From assembly GCA_964652775.1 (NCBI GenBank), contig CAZZAM010000001.1, forward strand, positions 124,001 through 188,000: DNA of 64,000 nt. Direction: 5' to 3'. A model generated the notes under the pieces. The model saw nothing but the letters and a program-made list of their open reading frames with translations, had not been told where the DNA came from and did not search any database. The stretch comes from UBA11346 sp038060575. Lineage in GTDB: Bacteria > Planctomycetota > UBA11346. A program made the translations under genes and the position numbers. Positions 39,122 to 47,716 of the stretch are shown here, in pieces (the stretch's first letter is position 1; each line of letters opens with the position of its first letter).

Positions 39122-40332
39122 GGCGCCTTGGTGGTAAAGGTAAATGCCTGACGCAGACCGGTGGCCCGGTCCACCAGGGTCAAGGCAATCTGCAACTGCC
39201 GGGGACGCAGCAGATTCGACGCGGTGTCCGTCGTGGTATAACCCTCACCATCGATGCTCGTATTGTATCCGCCCCCAGCATCGGCCACGGTCACTCCCGC
39301 ACGGGTGAGCATGCTGATCGAACAGTCTTCGACGTTATCGACGAGAACCCGCGTTTGATCTGGAATGGGAACCGCATCCCAAATGCTGGTCAATGCGGTG
39401 TTAGACAACGATAAGTTGAGTTGATCTGCTGCGATCATCGAGTTAGGAACCTGGTTGCTGATGGGATTGGTGGTCCGCTCAGCGGTCATGCCCAAATAAT
39501 TACGGGTTGTTCCATCGGCATCGACGCCGGTCAGAAACAGCATATCGTAGATCTTCACTTGTCTCGCCACGGCGGGGGTGGCGGACAGTGGATCGTAGAA
39601 GCTCATTATGCCATTGAGGAATTCGCTATAGGTACGGACCGCACTGGGGCGCGCTCCGATAACCGGCCGGAACATCATACCAATGTCATTGATGGTGAAC
39701 ATGCGCAGATTCGGATACCAGACATAGCCATACGCCGGGGGTGACGCCGCCCGGGTCAGGCTCCGCGAAGCGGCCTTCCACTCCCAGCGCACCCAACCGA
39801 AATCCACGTCCTTAGGAAAATTGTAAGAGGCCTGTTCCCAAAATTCGCGCGCTGAACGCATACCAGTGAACTGGACTATCGACTTAACGCCACCGCTGTA
39901 GGTGGTGGTCCCATTGCAGGCGACATGCTGCAAGAGACAGGCCATGTCGCGTTCCCATTGCTCGGCGATGTCCCCGGCTTGGCGATGCAAACGAACGGTG
40001 GCTTCAGCGCGTTGGATCAGGCGCTTGCTGTGTTGATACGCCGCCATGGCCAATCCCATGACGGCCATACCCAAGGCCATGGCCACCATCATTTCGATCA
40101 GCGTGAAACCACGACGTGACATCACCGTCATGGATGCGGACGTTGCGACACGCCTGCTAGATCCGGCGATGAGATCACATGGAGGAACGGAGGAACGGAG
40201 CAGGCATGGGCTTGGAGAATCAACGGCATTCACCCAACATGTGATTGCTTTCTTCGCCGCGCATACCGTGCGACTCCGGTCCTCCGGTTCTCCATGTCGA
40301 TCAGATGCTGCGTTTGGGATCATGGAACTCAT
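39118..40332 (-). CDS. GspJ/PilW-like prepilin with repeat-extended leader
   Basis: The frame has 404 residues. The prepilin signal SRRGFTLIEMMVAMALGMAVMG begins near residue 72, so translation may instead start at ATG 40131 (337 residues). ATG 40332 overlaps the I-like stop by four bases, just as at other junctions of this operon, while element A copy 3 occupies codons 5 to 57 in frame. The motif G/FTLIE is the site for the PilD-type leader peptidase and N-methylation. The body is about 300 residues, beta-rich, typical of pseudopilin J/W but longer than the usual 200. Confidence 0.82.
   Translation of the reverse strand: MSSMIPNAASDRHGEPEDRSRTVCAAKKAITCWVNAVDSPSPCLLRSSVPPCDLIAGSSRRVATSASMTVMSRRGFTLIEMMVAMALGMAVMGLAMAAYQHSKRLIQRAEATVRLHRQAGDIAEQWERDMACLLQHVACNGTTTYSGGVKSIVQFTGMRSAREFWEQASYNFPKDVDFGWVRWEWKAASRSLTRAASPPAYGYVWYPNLRMFTINDIGMMFRPVIGARPSAVRTYSEFLNGIMSFYDPLSATPAVARQVKIYDMLFLTGVDADGTTRNYLGMTAERTTNPISNQVPNSMIAADQLNLSLSNTALTSIWDAVPIPDQTRVLVDNVEDCSISMLTRAGVTVADAGGGYNTSIDGEGYTTTDTASNLLRPRQLQIALTLVDRATGLRQAFTFTTKAP
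40162..40318. repeat. Element A, copy 3, inside the J-like prepilin leader
   Basis: About 157 bases with arms ATGGAGGAACGGAGG and CCTCCGGTTCTCCAT. Same orientation and internal sequence as the copies at 19249 and 33931. It lies within an open reading frame in the minus strand. Confidence 0.8.
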
Positions 40333-40775
40333 CGGCTCACCACGCTGACGAGGCCAGCCAGTTTCTGCCCGCTTTCACCCCAGAACACATTCACTTGGAC
40401 CAGATCGACACTGTGGCTCATCGCCTGGAGGATAGTCCGCTCGACATAGTAACCGTTGAGGAAACCGGTAACCGGCGAATCCGCCATGGTCTTCGCTGCA
40501 TCAACGAGCGCGGGGTCAACCAGGGCCGTACGCGCGGTTGATTCGGCGGTGGCCATGCCAACGGCAATGTGCGACTCGCGCGTTCCGATGGTCGTCAGGG
40601 CCAGGACCGACAGCAAACCCATGGACAGCAAGAGGAGCGCGATGATGACATCGATCAGGGTGAAGGCCCGACGAATAGGCGAACCACGACGAGCAATAGT
40701 CCGGACTTCCGGACTTCCGGACTTCCGAACGACTTCGCCTCGGTTCACAGCACGATGCGTGTGATTGGTGCTCAT
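40329..40775 (-). CDS. GspI/PilV-like prepilin
   Basis: A 148-residue protein, close to the usual 120-150 for GspI. The prepilin segment is PIRRAFTLIDVIIALLLLSMG. The residue before the cleavage site is Ala instead of Gly, and the fifth mature residue is Asp instead of Glu; both are unusual and may slow processing or mark a minor pilin. The leader is 36 residues because a 9-base tandem repeat (40699-40728) is translated within it, and no alternative ATG exists downstream. The start overlaps the H-like stop by four bases. Confidence 0.85.
   Translation of the reverse strand: MSTNHTHRAVNRGEVVRKSGSPEVRTIARRGSPIRRAFTLIDVIIALLLLSMGLLSVLALTTIGTRESHIAVGMATAESTARTALVDPALVDAAKTMADSPVTGFLNGYYVERTILQAMSHSVDLVQVNVFWGESGQKLAGLVSVVSR
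40699..40728. repeat. Tandem 9-bp repeat (element B) in the I-like leader
   Basis: Just over three units of CCGGACTTC in a row, encoding part of the prepilin leader on the minus strand. The same array, in the opposite orientation, lies at 42298-42330 in the neighbouring H-like leader, and a degraded form at about 4720-4752. Confidence 0.8.
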
Positions 40776-42352
40776 GGCTTGGGCTTGATCCAGGGGTACG
40801 GGTCGTGTTGCTGCAGCATTTCGGGCTCAAGGGCACCAGTAACGCGGATCTTGTTCGCATCCCCATCAGTAACGGCGCAATACACCCAGCCATTGCCCCA
40901 GATCCGATCGGCGGTGGGAACATTGACCTCGATGGCGTCAAGCCAGGCCTGAATACTCGCAAATGGTCGAATGCTGCGGACTGCCCCGGTTGGTTCGCTG
41001 ACCACGATCCGGCGCATCGGCAGTAGCGACTTCAATGCGATGCTTGGGCTGGTAAAACTCGTGAGGTCGTCTGGTGCATCCTTGGCGACGGTGACCGATG
41101 GACCGCCAATCGCATCGCCCGCGAAGTAGATGATGCCATCGTCACGGCCGTGAAAGACATAGTTACTCGTCACAGCACCGTATTGCGGCTGGGCAATTTT
41201 CTTGGGCGCTGCGAGACCCGTGGCATCCATCCACGCCCAGGCCGAGTACAACGCCGCACGATTATAAAACGTCAGGGCCCGAGCCTGACCGTCACCAAGG
41301 AAGACGATGGCGAAATCCATCCAGTACCCATTGAGGACCGGACGCGGCGTACCGATTTGCGTCGCGTCACAACAGGGCCGCATCTCCTCTTGCGCACTGT
41401 TCCGCGCCGGAGTTTGCGCCGCGTTGCTGGGGGTGTACCAGCAGTCGCACAAGGCCGCATTGGTGCTGTTGGTCACCGGGATCGCTGTTTGCGCGTCATT
41501 CCATCTAAAAACACCTGGGCGACCAGGGTTACCAGTTTGGAAAGCGTCGTGATTGGCGCCGCGATAGGTGCATTCGTAATCCAACCCCGAACCATAGATG
41601 GTGGTGTCGTAGCCAGCAAAGGCGCGCATCGTGTAGGCTGAACCCGAACCGGTGAGGTAGCCAAACCAGGGGCGGGGATAGGTGGTGCTGAGCGCCGCGA
41701 TGCCGGTGCGGGTTGGCGTATCCTGGGACCACGCCGTAGCAGCAATGCCATACTGGGCGCGATCAACCGGAATCTGCGCCACCGCCGGGGTGTGGAGATT
41801 GTCCTCGACATCGCCCAGCGCCAAGAACCGCGTCCCCCTTGGCAAATAGAATGGTTCGCCGATTTGCGCGCGTTGGACGGTTGCAGCAAAGCGCTGAGCT
41901 GATCCGCGTGAACCCATCTTGGTGGACTCGGGAGCGCCGCTCATGCGTGGCAACAGGTCGTAGCCTTTCTCTGGTCCGATGATGGCGCACCAGTGCCGGC
42001 CAGGAAAGACTTTTGGATCCGACTCATCCCAGTTGCGGAGGATGGCTCCCGAACCTTTGTTCTCGAGGTGAAACACCACGCAGTGGGGCTTGCCCGACGT
42101 GATGGCCAGATTGCGCGCCTTGAGCAGCATGCGTTCCACCCCATTCGCGGCCTGCTCAACCTGGATCTCAGCCTGGCCTTTGCTCAGCATCCCGCTCGAC
42201 ATCGTGATCCCTGCGAGGATTGAGATAATCCCGATGACGACCAGCAGTTCGATCAGCGTAAACGCACGGGTAATACGGCTCATCCTGAACGCAGCAGTCC
42301 GGAAGTCCGGAAGTCCGGAAGTCCGGACTGCGTCAATGAGGTTAATGATCAT
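40772..42352 (-). CDS. Large GspH-like prepilin
   Basis: A 526-residue protein; GspH is normally about 170-200. The signal RITRAFTLIELLVVIGIISILAG places an Ala before the cleavage site and keeps Glu at position 5. Start options are ATG 42352, three bases after the G-like stop, or ATG 42283, nearer the prepilin signal; the first includes a leader coded by repeat element B. After the helix (VEQAANGVERMLLKARNLAI, as in GspH/FimT) comes a long Cys-containing beta-rich region with no known domain. Second gene of the cassette. Confidence 0.83.
   Translation of the reverse strand: MIINLIDAVRTSGLPDFRTAAFRMSRITRAFTLIELLVVIGIISILAGITMSSGMLSKGQAEIQVEQAANGVERMLLKARNLAITSGKPHCVVFHLENKGSGAILRNWDESDPKVFPGRHWCAIIGPEKGYDLLPRMSGAPESTKMGSRGSAQRFAATVQRAQIGEPFYLPRGTRFLALGDVEDNLHTPAVAQIPVDRAQYGIAATAWSQDTPTRTGIAALSTTYPRPWFGYLTGSGSAYTMRAFAGYDTTIYGSGLDYECTYRGANHDAFQTGNPGRPGVFRWNDAQTAIPVTNSTNAALCDCWYTPSNAAQTPARNSAQEEMRPCCDATQIGTPRPVLNGYWMDFAIVFLGDGQARALTFYNRAALYSAWAWMDATGLAAPKKIAQPQYGAVTSNYVFHGRDDGIIYFAGDAIGGPSVTVAKDAPDDLTSFTSPSIALKSLLPMRRIVVSEPTGAVRSIRPFASIQAWLDAIEVNVPTADRIWGNGWVYCAVTDGDANKIRVTGALEPEMLQQHDPYPWIKPKP
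42298..42330. repeat. Tandem 9-bp repeat (element B) in the H-like leader
   Basis: More than three units of TCCGGAAG-type repeats, the reverse complement of the array at 40699-40728. Flanked by GCATCCTGAACGCAGCAG-like sequence also seen, degraded, near 4735-4752. Confidence 0.8.
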
Positions 42353-42355
42353 GAC

Positions 42356-44233
42356 TCAGTGTTTCCGCGTGACTTGAGGGCGTAGATTATCTGTGTTGGC
42401 CGCGTTCGTACGTACGGCATGAAACAAGCTGTCGCGGCCCGCGCTTAACAGTTCGAAATCCCGTTCTTCACCCATGGGCGCACACAAACGGATATCGTAA
42501 GCCGCGACGTTGGTATCATACGCGCCGTTACGCACGCGATCATAGTAGAGTTCACTGCCCCCCTGTTCACCATCGCCATTGTCATCCTTCCACGGTTCGA
42601 CCAGTTTACTTCCGTCTTTGGACACACAGTAGTACACCACGCCGCCGCGCTTGTGGGTTGGTACCGACTGAACCGCAACCCGACTGGGAATGGCGGTGCC
42701 GAATATCGGATAGGGATCGCCGCATTCCTCCATGTCGATGCCGTGCAATGCCCACACATGCGGACCACCGATCATGGGCGAAGGAGGTGACGTTGCCGAG
42801 GGGCAGTGGTAGTCGATGAGGGATATATCCATGGCATCGGCCCGCACAGGCACTCCACGATCATTCACCCGATCAGTGACATAGCAGTAGCCGGGCGTGT
42901 AGAGCGGCGGAGCGTGATAACCGGTAATCATACCCGAGGTGTCGCCGGCCAGCGGAATGAGACTCGTCAAATCCGAACTCGGATCTGGGTGATAAAGTAA
43001 CATGCAGCCCTTGCCATACATGCTCTGTCCGCGCTGATTGGGACTAGTGCCTGAGATAAACGCATTGCCGTTGAGCTGGGCAAGACGGCAATTGATCGTC
43101 TTCTTCGCCGGCAGACCTTCGTTGATATAGACCAGCGGCTGTCCGTAAGCATCCAGGATATCCACCTTCGTGTCGCCATCGAGATCCGACTTCAGGTAAT
43201 TGTCCAACTGACCGCCAAGGTAGTCATCATGCCAGGGATCGCTCAAGGTCGCAACGTTGATCGTCTTGGAAGCACTAGTCTCACCCAACGAAACGCCTGA
43301 TGCATCCGTACCGCTGTCGTAGGTGTAATTGCCGGCGGCAACACCATGACGCAAACCACGCAGATACGCATCTGCCGCATCGCGCGGCCGAGCATAACTG
43401 ACATAAATGGGGAAGAGCTGGTTGATCCAACTCGCAAAGTAACCGAGGCCACCAGCAACGTGATAATCGCCGCTATATGGCGTCGGCTGCCGGGACATCA
43501 ACATCGGGGCCACGCGGAAGTGATCGAAAATCCTTTTCACTTCGCGTTCGCCCAGTGACACCGGTCCGGTGGCATCATAGTGCGCCCAGTCCTTTGCGGG
43601 CGCCGCGGTCACCGTCTGGGTCATATTGGCCGCGTTAAACAGCGGTGGCAAATCCAGCCCAGCACACACCACATTCCCGTAGCTGCCGATGTGGTAGAAG
43701 CGATCGAGTTCGATGGTGCGCATGGAATTCGCATTATTGAGCGCCAAGGTTTTGTCAGCTGCGACCATCGGGGTTCCCAAACTATAAAACAGGCCATTGC
43801 CAATCGCCCAGGTCGTCGGCGTACTTGCCGGCGCCCACACCGTGTCGTTGTCCGGCGTCGGCAGTCCGGTTGCTGCGGCAACCTTGACCAGCCCATCATC
43901 AAAGCCGCCGCTTTCCGTCTGTACTGGTGGCGCGGAATAAAAGCCCCTGGGATAGAAACCCATTTCGCTCCGGAACGTACGCAGGGCGGTATCAACCTTG
44001 TCCAACACCAATTGAGTCTGGGATCGCTTGGCCGACTGGCGCACGCTCATCAGCCCGCCGTAGGTCATGGACGACAAAATCGCGATGATGCTGATGACCA
44101 CCAACATCTCGATCAGCGAAAACCCCCTCCGCCCAGACCCAGGACATGACGGCACACTTCCGAACCGGGAAACAAGCTCACATGAAGAAACGTATGGCAT
44201 GGTACTGTGAATTGTGTCCATCCAGGCCATCAC
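42356..44233 (-). CDS. Giant GspG-like prepilin with calcium-type loops
   Basis: A 625-residue protein; GspG is normally about 140. The prepilin signal is SGRRGFSLIEMLVVISIIAILSS, with Gly before the cleavage site and Glu at position 5. The long helix continues to about residue 95 (LDKVDTALRTFRSEMGFYPRG), as in major pseudopilins. Two Asp-rich loops, DLDGDTKVDILD and DDNGDGEQGG, look like EF-hand-type calcium sites. The start may be ATG 44233, 44221 or 44200. First gene of the cassette; the gap upstream contains the palindrome at 44319-44448. Confidence 0.85.
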   Translation of the reverse strand: MMAWMDTIHSTMPYVSSCELVSRFGSVPSCPGSGRRGFSLIEMLVVISIIAILSSMTYGGLMSVRQSAKRSQTQLVLDKVDTALRTFRSEMGFYPRGFYSAPPVQTESGGFDDGLVKVAAATGLPTPDNDTVWAPASTPTTWAIGNGLFYSLGTPMVAADKTLALNNANSMRTIELDRFYHIGSYGNVVCAGLDLPPLFNAANMTQTVTAAPAKDWAHYDATGPVSLGEREVKRIFDHFRVAPMLMSRQPTPYSGDYHVAGGLGYFASWINQLFPIYVSYARPRDAADAYLRGLRHGVAAGNYTYDSGTDASGVSLGETSASKTINVATLSDPWHDDYLGGQLDNYLKSDLDGDTKVDILDAYGQPLVYINEGLPAKKTINCRLAQLNGNAFISGTSPNQRGQSMYGKGCMLLYHPDPSSDLTSLIPLAGDTSGMITGYHAPPLYTPGYCYVTDRVNDRGVPVRADAMDISLIDYHCPSATSPPSPMIGGPHVWALHGIDMEECGDPYPIFGTAIPSRVAVQSVPTHKRGGVVYYCVSKDGSKLVEPWKDDNGDGEQGGSELYYDRVRNGAYDTNVAAYDIRLCAPMGEERDFELLSAGRDSLFHAVRTNAANTDNLRPQVTRKH

Positions 44234-44318
44234 TAACAGAGGCCAGACAGATTGACCGCCCTGCGTATGACACGCGCTCGAGACCTATCTGAGCATTGAA
44301 CCTTTAAGGAGCGCTTGA

Positions 44319-44448
44319 TTCACACGGAGGAACGGAGGCAACGGAGCAGACCGGGTTTGCCGGTCTGATGTCCATCACCCGTGGATGAATAGGTCACAAT
44401 GTGTAACCCAATCGCTCGAACTTCGTTACCTCCGTTCCTCCGTGTGAA
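44319..44448. repeat. Palindromic intergenic repeat with 20-bp perfect arms (element D)
   Basis: TTCACACGGAGGAACGGAGG at 44319-44338 is exactly complementary to 44429-44448. It shares GGAGGAACGGAG with element A, so the two families may be related. The gap 44234-44575 lies between the divergent G-like and CAP-like genes and otherwise shows nothing I can name; promoters for both genes must lie here. Confidence 0.75.
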
Positions 44449-44575
44449 CTGCTCCGTCTAGGTTGAACCCCAGTCTGCCTGAGACCCGTGGCTCATTCGC
44501 CAGTCCAGCCCGCCCAACCTGGGTGTTCTCTACCTGCGGTCTCCCTGCATTCTCTGCTGCCGAGAGGATTCCTGC

Positions 44576-45916
44576 ATGCGCCCCCTGTTCCTGATATTCC
44601 TCGCCTCAATCACGATGGCTGCTCAAGCCCCAGCCAAACAACCCTCGGTCGAGGAGGGCGTCATCCTCGACCTGTGCAATCAATACCGCACCGATCAGCA
44701 GCGGATCCGTTTTCGTCTGGAAGACATGGTCCGACGCAATGAGCTCCCGACCGACAAAGCAACCAAGGACGCTTGGCTACTCGCCAATACCGGCCATCGG
44801 CAAGCCTTAGCACCGGTAGTTATGAATCCGCTCCTCAATGCGGCTGCGCGGAATCTACTGATCTCCAAAGTCCTTCCCGAGCGACTCAAGGCCATTGACG
44901 CCATCGCTCCCCTCAAGGCGGTCAACTACACCCCGGACAGCAGTGGCCTGGTGGTGATTGGACGCGATGCCAGTTCAGCATCGGTAGCCTTCTTGACCGC
45001 CCTCATGGCAGTCACCAGTGAAAAGGAGATTCGCCCAGGATACGTCATGCCGAGCTTCACCGCCGCCCAGGTATTCCAACCCCAATGGCGGGAAGTTGGC
45101 ATCGCGGTCATTGTGGAGGGAGCCAAGTTTCACACCGCCATGGTCTTCGGTTTGGGATCGGCCCAACGCTATGTCGGCGGAGTCGTTTTCGCCGACGCCA
45201 ACCACAATGGTCGCTTCGATGCGGGTGAAGGCCGTCCGGGTATTGAGGTCAAGTCCGGCGGCATCGGGATGACCACCGGACCTGCAGGCGCGTGGTGGAT
45301 GTTCTTGGACAATGGCGATCCCGTCACAGTGGAATTCAACGGCGAAGGATTCACGGCCAACCGTCCGGTGGTACGCGGCACGGCGAACCTCTGTATTGAT
45401 TGGCGCATGCCGCTGGCAGCGGACAATAAATCCGCCGACAAATTGATGGCGGACGTGAAACGGGCCGTCGGCCCGGATCCGCAACGGAAAGCCTTAGCCG
45501 CGCTGATCGCCGGAACCCGGGTCGCCATTCTTGATGAGGCACACCAGACCAAAGTGACCGCGCTTGTGGCTGGCATGATGGGCGAATACACGACGGCGGT
45601 CAAACGCTGCATGGATGCGCTCACCGACACCCATCAGAATTTTCTCGCACGTTTCGACCGTATTAAAGCGACCTGCCGCGGGTCCTTCGTCGCTATGTTC
45701 AAGGAAATCGAGGACATTCATCGCTTGGGGCAACTGGTCGCCGCCTTCCAAGCAGCGCCCCCTGATCAGCAGACCAAGCAAGGGCCTGATTTACTCAGGG
45801 ACATCACGAAAGCCCGCGAGGCCTCCGGCGAACCGCTGCTGGATCAGCAGTATGTTTTCATGCTCGAAGGCGTCGCTTCCGTCCTCAACACGTTGGAACC
45901 GGTGGCAAAACCTTAA
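44576..45916 (+). CDS. Secreted CAP-like protein with SdrD-B-type module
   Basis: A 446-residue protein with a signal peptide at about 1-17 (MRPLFLIFLASITMAAQ). Residues 25-190 resemble a CAP/SCP domain (PLLNAAARNLLISKVL; WREVGIAVIVEGAKFHTAMVFG), though the usual His/Glu active-site set is not clear. Residues 198-275 match the Cna/SdrD B-type beta-sandwich with a calcium loop (VFADANHNGRFDAGEGRPG). The C-terminal 160 residues are helical. It sits between two pseudopilin loci and may be an exported partner, but that is only a positional inference. Confidence 0.7.
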   Translation: MRPLFLIFLASITMAAQAPAKQPSVEEGVILDLCNQYRTDQQRIRFRLEDMVRRNELPTDKATKDAWLLANTGHRQALAPVVMNPLLNAAARNLLISKVLPERLKAIDAIAPLKAVNYTPDSSGLVVIGRDASSASVAFLTALMAVTSEKEIRPGYVMPSFTAAQVFQPQWREVGIAVIVEGAKFHTAMVFGLGSAQRYVGGVVFADANHNGRFDAGEGRPGIEVKSGGIGMTTGPAGAWWMFLDNGDPVTVEFNGEGFTANRPVVRGTANLCIDWRMPLAADNKSADKLMADVKRAVGPDPQRKALAALIAGTRVAILDEAHQTKVTALVAGMMGEYTTAVKRCMDALTDTHQNFLARFDRIKATCRGSFVAMFKEIEDIHRLGQLVAAFQAAPPDQQTKQGPDLLRDITKAREASGEPLLDQQYVFMLEGVASVLNTLEPVAKP

Positions 45917-45930
45917 CCGCCACCGTTAAC

Positions 45931-46647
45931 CTAGGGACGATAGATCCACGTACACGGGTCGGTCGCACTCCCCTTTTTGCCCCACGAATAGACATACGGA
46001 TACGGTCGCGCTTTGGTGATGTCGCGACCGTTGCGCGCTTTCTCGTAATTGTTGGTCGCATCCCAATTCCAATCCGGCAAGGTCAGGTCAACGCTCGAGC
46101 CGTGCGTACAAGCGAAGGCGCTGCGCGTCGCCAACGGTAAGCTGAAGCGGTAGCGATAGGGATGCTTCCAGGGATCGAGCAACCGACGATCCGTATCACC
46201 AGGATCGTGGTGCGGAACGGGCAGCGGAAGACCTGCAGTGTCCAGCAAGGTAATAACGCCATCGATTACCGTGCCTGCCCGATTGTCGTGCCGACATAAC
46301 GAGAAGGCTAATTCAGGATCAGTGGCCTCGTCGTAATGATGATAGGTGATTGAAGCAGGGACGGCTGGCAACGCAGGGCCGTAGGGATTCAATATCCCCA
46401 ATGGCCCCGGGAACGGATAGCGTTTCTGGTCATCGTTTGATGCGTATTGTTCAATCGAACTTACCAACTGCGCCACGGCTTGTTTCGCCTCTGCCACCCG
46501 CGCATTTTCCCGCACCAAGCTAATTGCTGGAATAAGCATACCAGCCAACACGGCAATGATCGAGATCACGATCAGCAATTCCACCAGGGTGAACCCCCAA
46601 TGAGATCGCTGCGTCGGCAGGTAAGTACAACAATGGTGGCGGCTCAT
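45931..46647 (-). CDS. GspG-like prepilin
   Basis: A 238-residue protein from ATG 46647, which has GAGGA just upstream; the frame stays open to 46812 inside the FecR gene. The prepilin signal is HWGFTLVELLIVISIIAVLAG with Gly at -1 and Glu at 5. DPWKHPYRYRFS and YVYSWGKKGSATDPCTW match the conserved C-terminal half of GspG. It is the third gene of a sigma factor - FecR - pseudopilin operon, separated from the FecR stop by 92 bases. Confidence 0.85.
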   Translation of the reverse strand: MSRHHCCTYLPTQRSHWGFTLVELLIVISIIAVLAGMLIPAISLVRENARVAEAKQAVAQLVSSIEQYASNDDQKRYPFPGPLGILNPYGPALPAVPASITYHHYDEATDPELAFSLCRHDNRAGTVIDGVITLLDTAGLPLPVPHHDPGDTDRRLLDPWKHPYRYRFSLPLATRSAFACTHGSSVDLTLPDWNWDATNNYEKARNGRDITKARPYPYVYSWGKKGSATDPCTWIYRP

Positions 46648-46739
46648 GCATCCTCGCGGCAGCTTTCGCCGTGGCCTTGGTGTCCACGAGTCGAAGGATG
46701 CAGAAACGTTTGCGGGCGGTGACATACGGAAGTCCGTCA

Positions 46740-47684
46740 TCACCCTCCCCCGGTCCTGCGGAATATCCGACTGCTGAATACCGGGCCAAGCGTATGATGC
46801 AGCGGGATCCAACCAAGCTGCTGTATGGGGACATCCAAGCGTTGACCGGCCGGTAATCTGCGTGGCTCACCGCCAACCGGATGAACTTCCACACTGCCCC
46901 GACTCACCGCGATCGCCGTTCCCGCCGCTACGACCTGGATCCGCACGGCAGCATCCTGCACGGCAATGGAAGCGGCCTTGGTTTGCACAGCGAGGGGCAC
47001 GTCTGTTGGCGACACTTCGCTGATCAGTTCACCACGTACCAAGGAAAAGCTGCGTCGGAGACCTTCAACTTCTTCGACAACCGCTTCGGTATTTGCCGCC
47101 AACTCGCAGGTACCACCACGCAGCGATATCTTCACGTGGCTATCGGGTTCGATGTGCAGGCGATCTCCAACCCGCAGACTTGTGCCGGCCTTCAGGGCTA
47201 TTGTCATTCCGTCACGCACGATGAATGCGCTTCCTTCGGTTTGGGCGATGATCGGGACCAGGTATTGCGCGCGCAGCGCCATGGCACCCAGAGCCAATGT
47301 AATGATGCCCGTGACAATCAGAATTGATGCGGCCGCAGCCCAACCAGCCCAGCGGCGGGTGACGTTGGTCCGTGCTGAGGGACGCGGCGGCGATGATGAC
47401 GGACCAGGTGCCAACAGCCGCGCGCTATCAACCGATCCGGCAGCGGCATGGCGACCAATTTCAGCAAGATGCCCGTGCATGCGTGCCAGGACGGTAAATC
47501 GTGCGCGATAGGATGGATCGGATTGCAGGAGCGCGTTGAGCTGGGCGACTGCGGCAGCGTCGGCATCGCCAGCGAGGTACTGCGTGGCGAGATCAGCGAA
47601 TACATCGGCGGACTCGTCGAGGATGAGAGGAGCACCTTCATTGCCACGGGCCACGCTGGAGCGTGGCGTTCCCAGGGGAGTCAT
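46740..47684 (-). CDS. FecR-like membrane anti-sigma/regulator protein
   Basis: A 314-residue protein from ATG 47684, which overlaps the sigma factor stop by four bases (ATGA). Residues about 20-60 are a cytoplasmic helical segment (DLATQYLAGDADAAAVAQLN), a membrane helix lies near 115-138, and the outer FecR beta-domain spans about 140-290 (EGSAFIVRDGMTIALKAG; SRGSVEVHPVGG). FecR proteins relay outer signals to a partner ECF sigma factor. The first 17 residues are coded by a 40-base-period direct repeat. Confidence 0.88.
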   Translation of the reverse strand: MTPLGTPRSSVARGNEGAPLILDESADVFADLATQYLAGDADAAAVAQLNALLQSDPSYRARFTVLARMHGHLAEIGRHAAAGSVDSARLLAPGPSSSPPRPSARTNVTRRWAGWAAAASILIVTGIITLALGAMALRAQYLVPIIAQTEGSAFIVRDGMTIALKAGTSLRVGDRLHIEPDSHVKISLRGGTCELAANTEAVVEEVEGLRRSFSLVRGELISEVSPTDVPLAVQTKAASIAVQDAAVRIQVVAAGTAIAVSRGSVEVHPVGGEPRRLPAGQRLDVPIQQLGWIPLHHTLGPVFSSRIFRRTGGG

Positions 47685-47716
47685 GGCGAGCCACGCTGGA
47701 GCATGGGGTTCCCAGG
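47650..47716. repeat. Direct repeat spanning the sigma/FecR gene junction
   Basis: A 27-base unit beginning GCCACGCTGGAGCGTGG (47650-47676) recurs with three changes at 47690-47716. Each unit contains a short hairpin. Between them they code the C-terminus of the sigma factor and the N-terminus of FecR. Confidence 0.8.

Noticed and set aside
40699..42330. Tandem 9-base arrays as a CRISPR array
   Set aside because: Units are 9 bases with no spacers and no cas genes nearby.
43580..44149. 189-codon plus-strand frame
   Set aside because: It is the shadow of the G-like pseudopilin gene, which has clear prepilin and GspG features.
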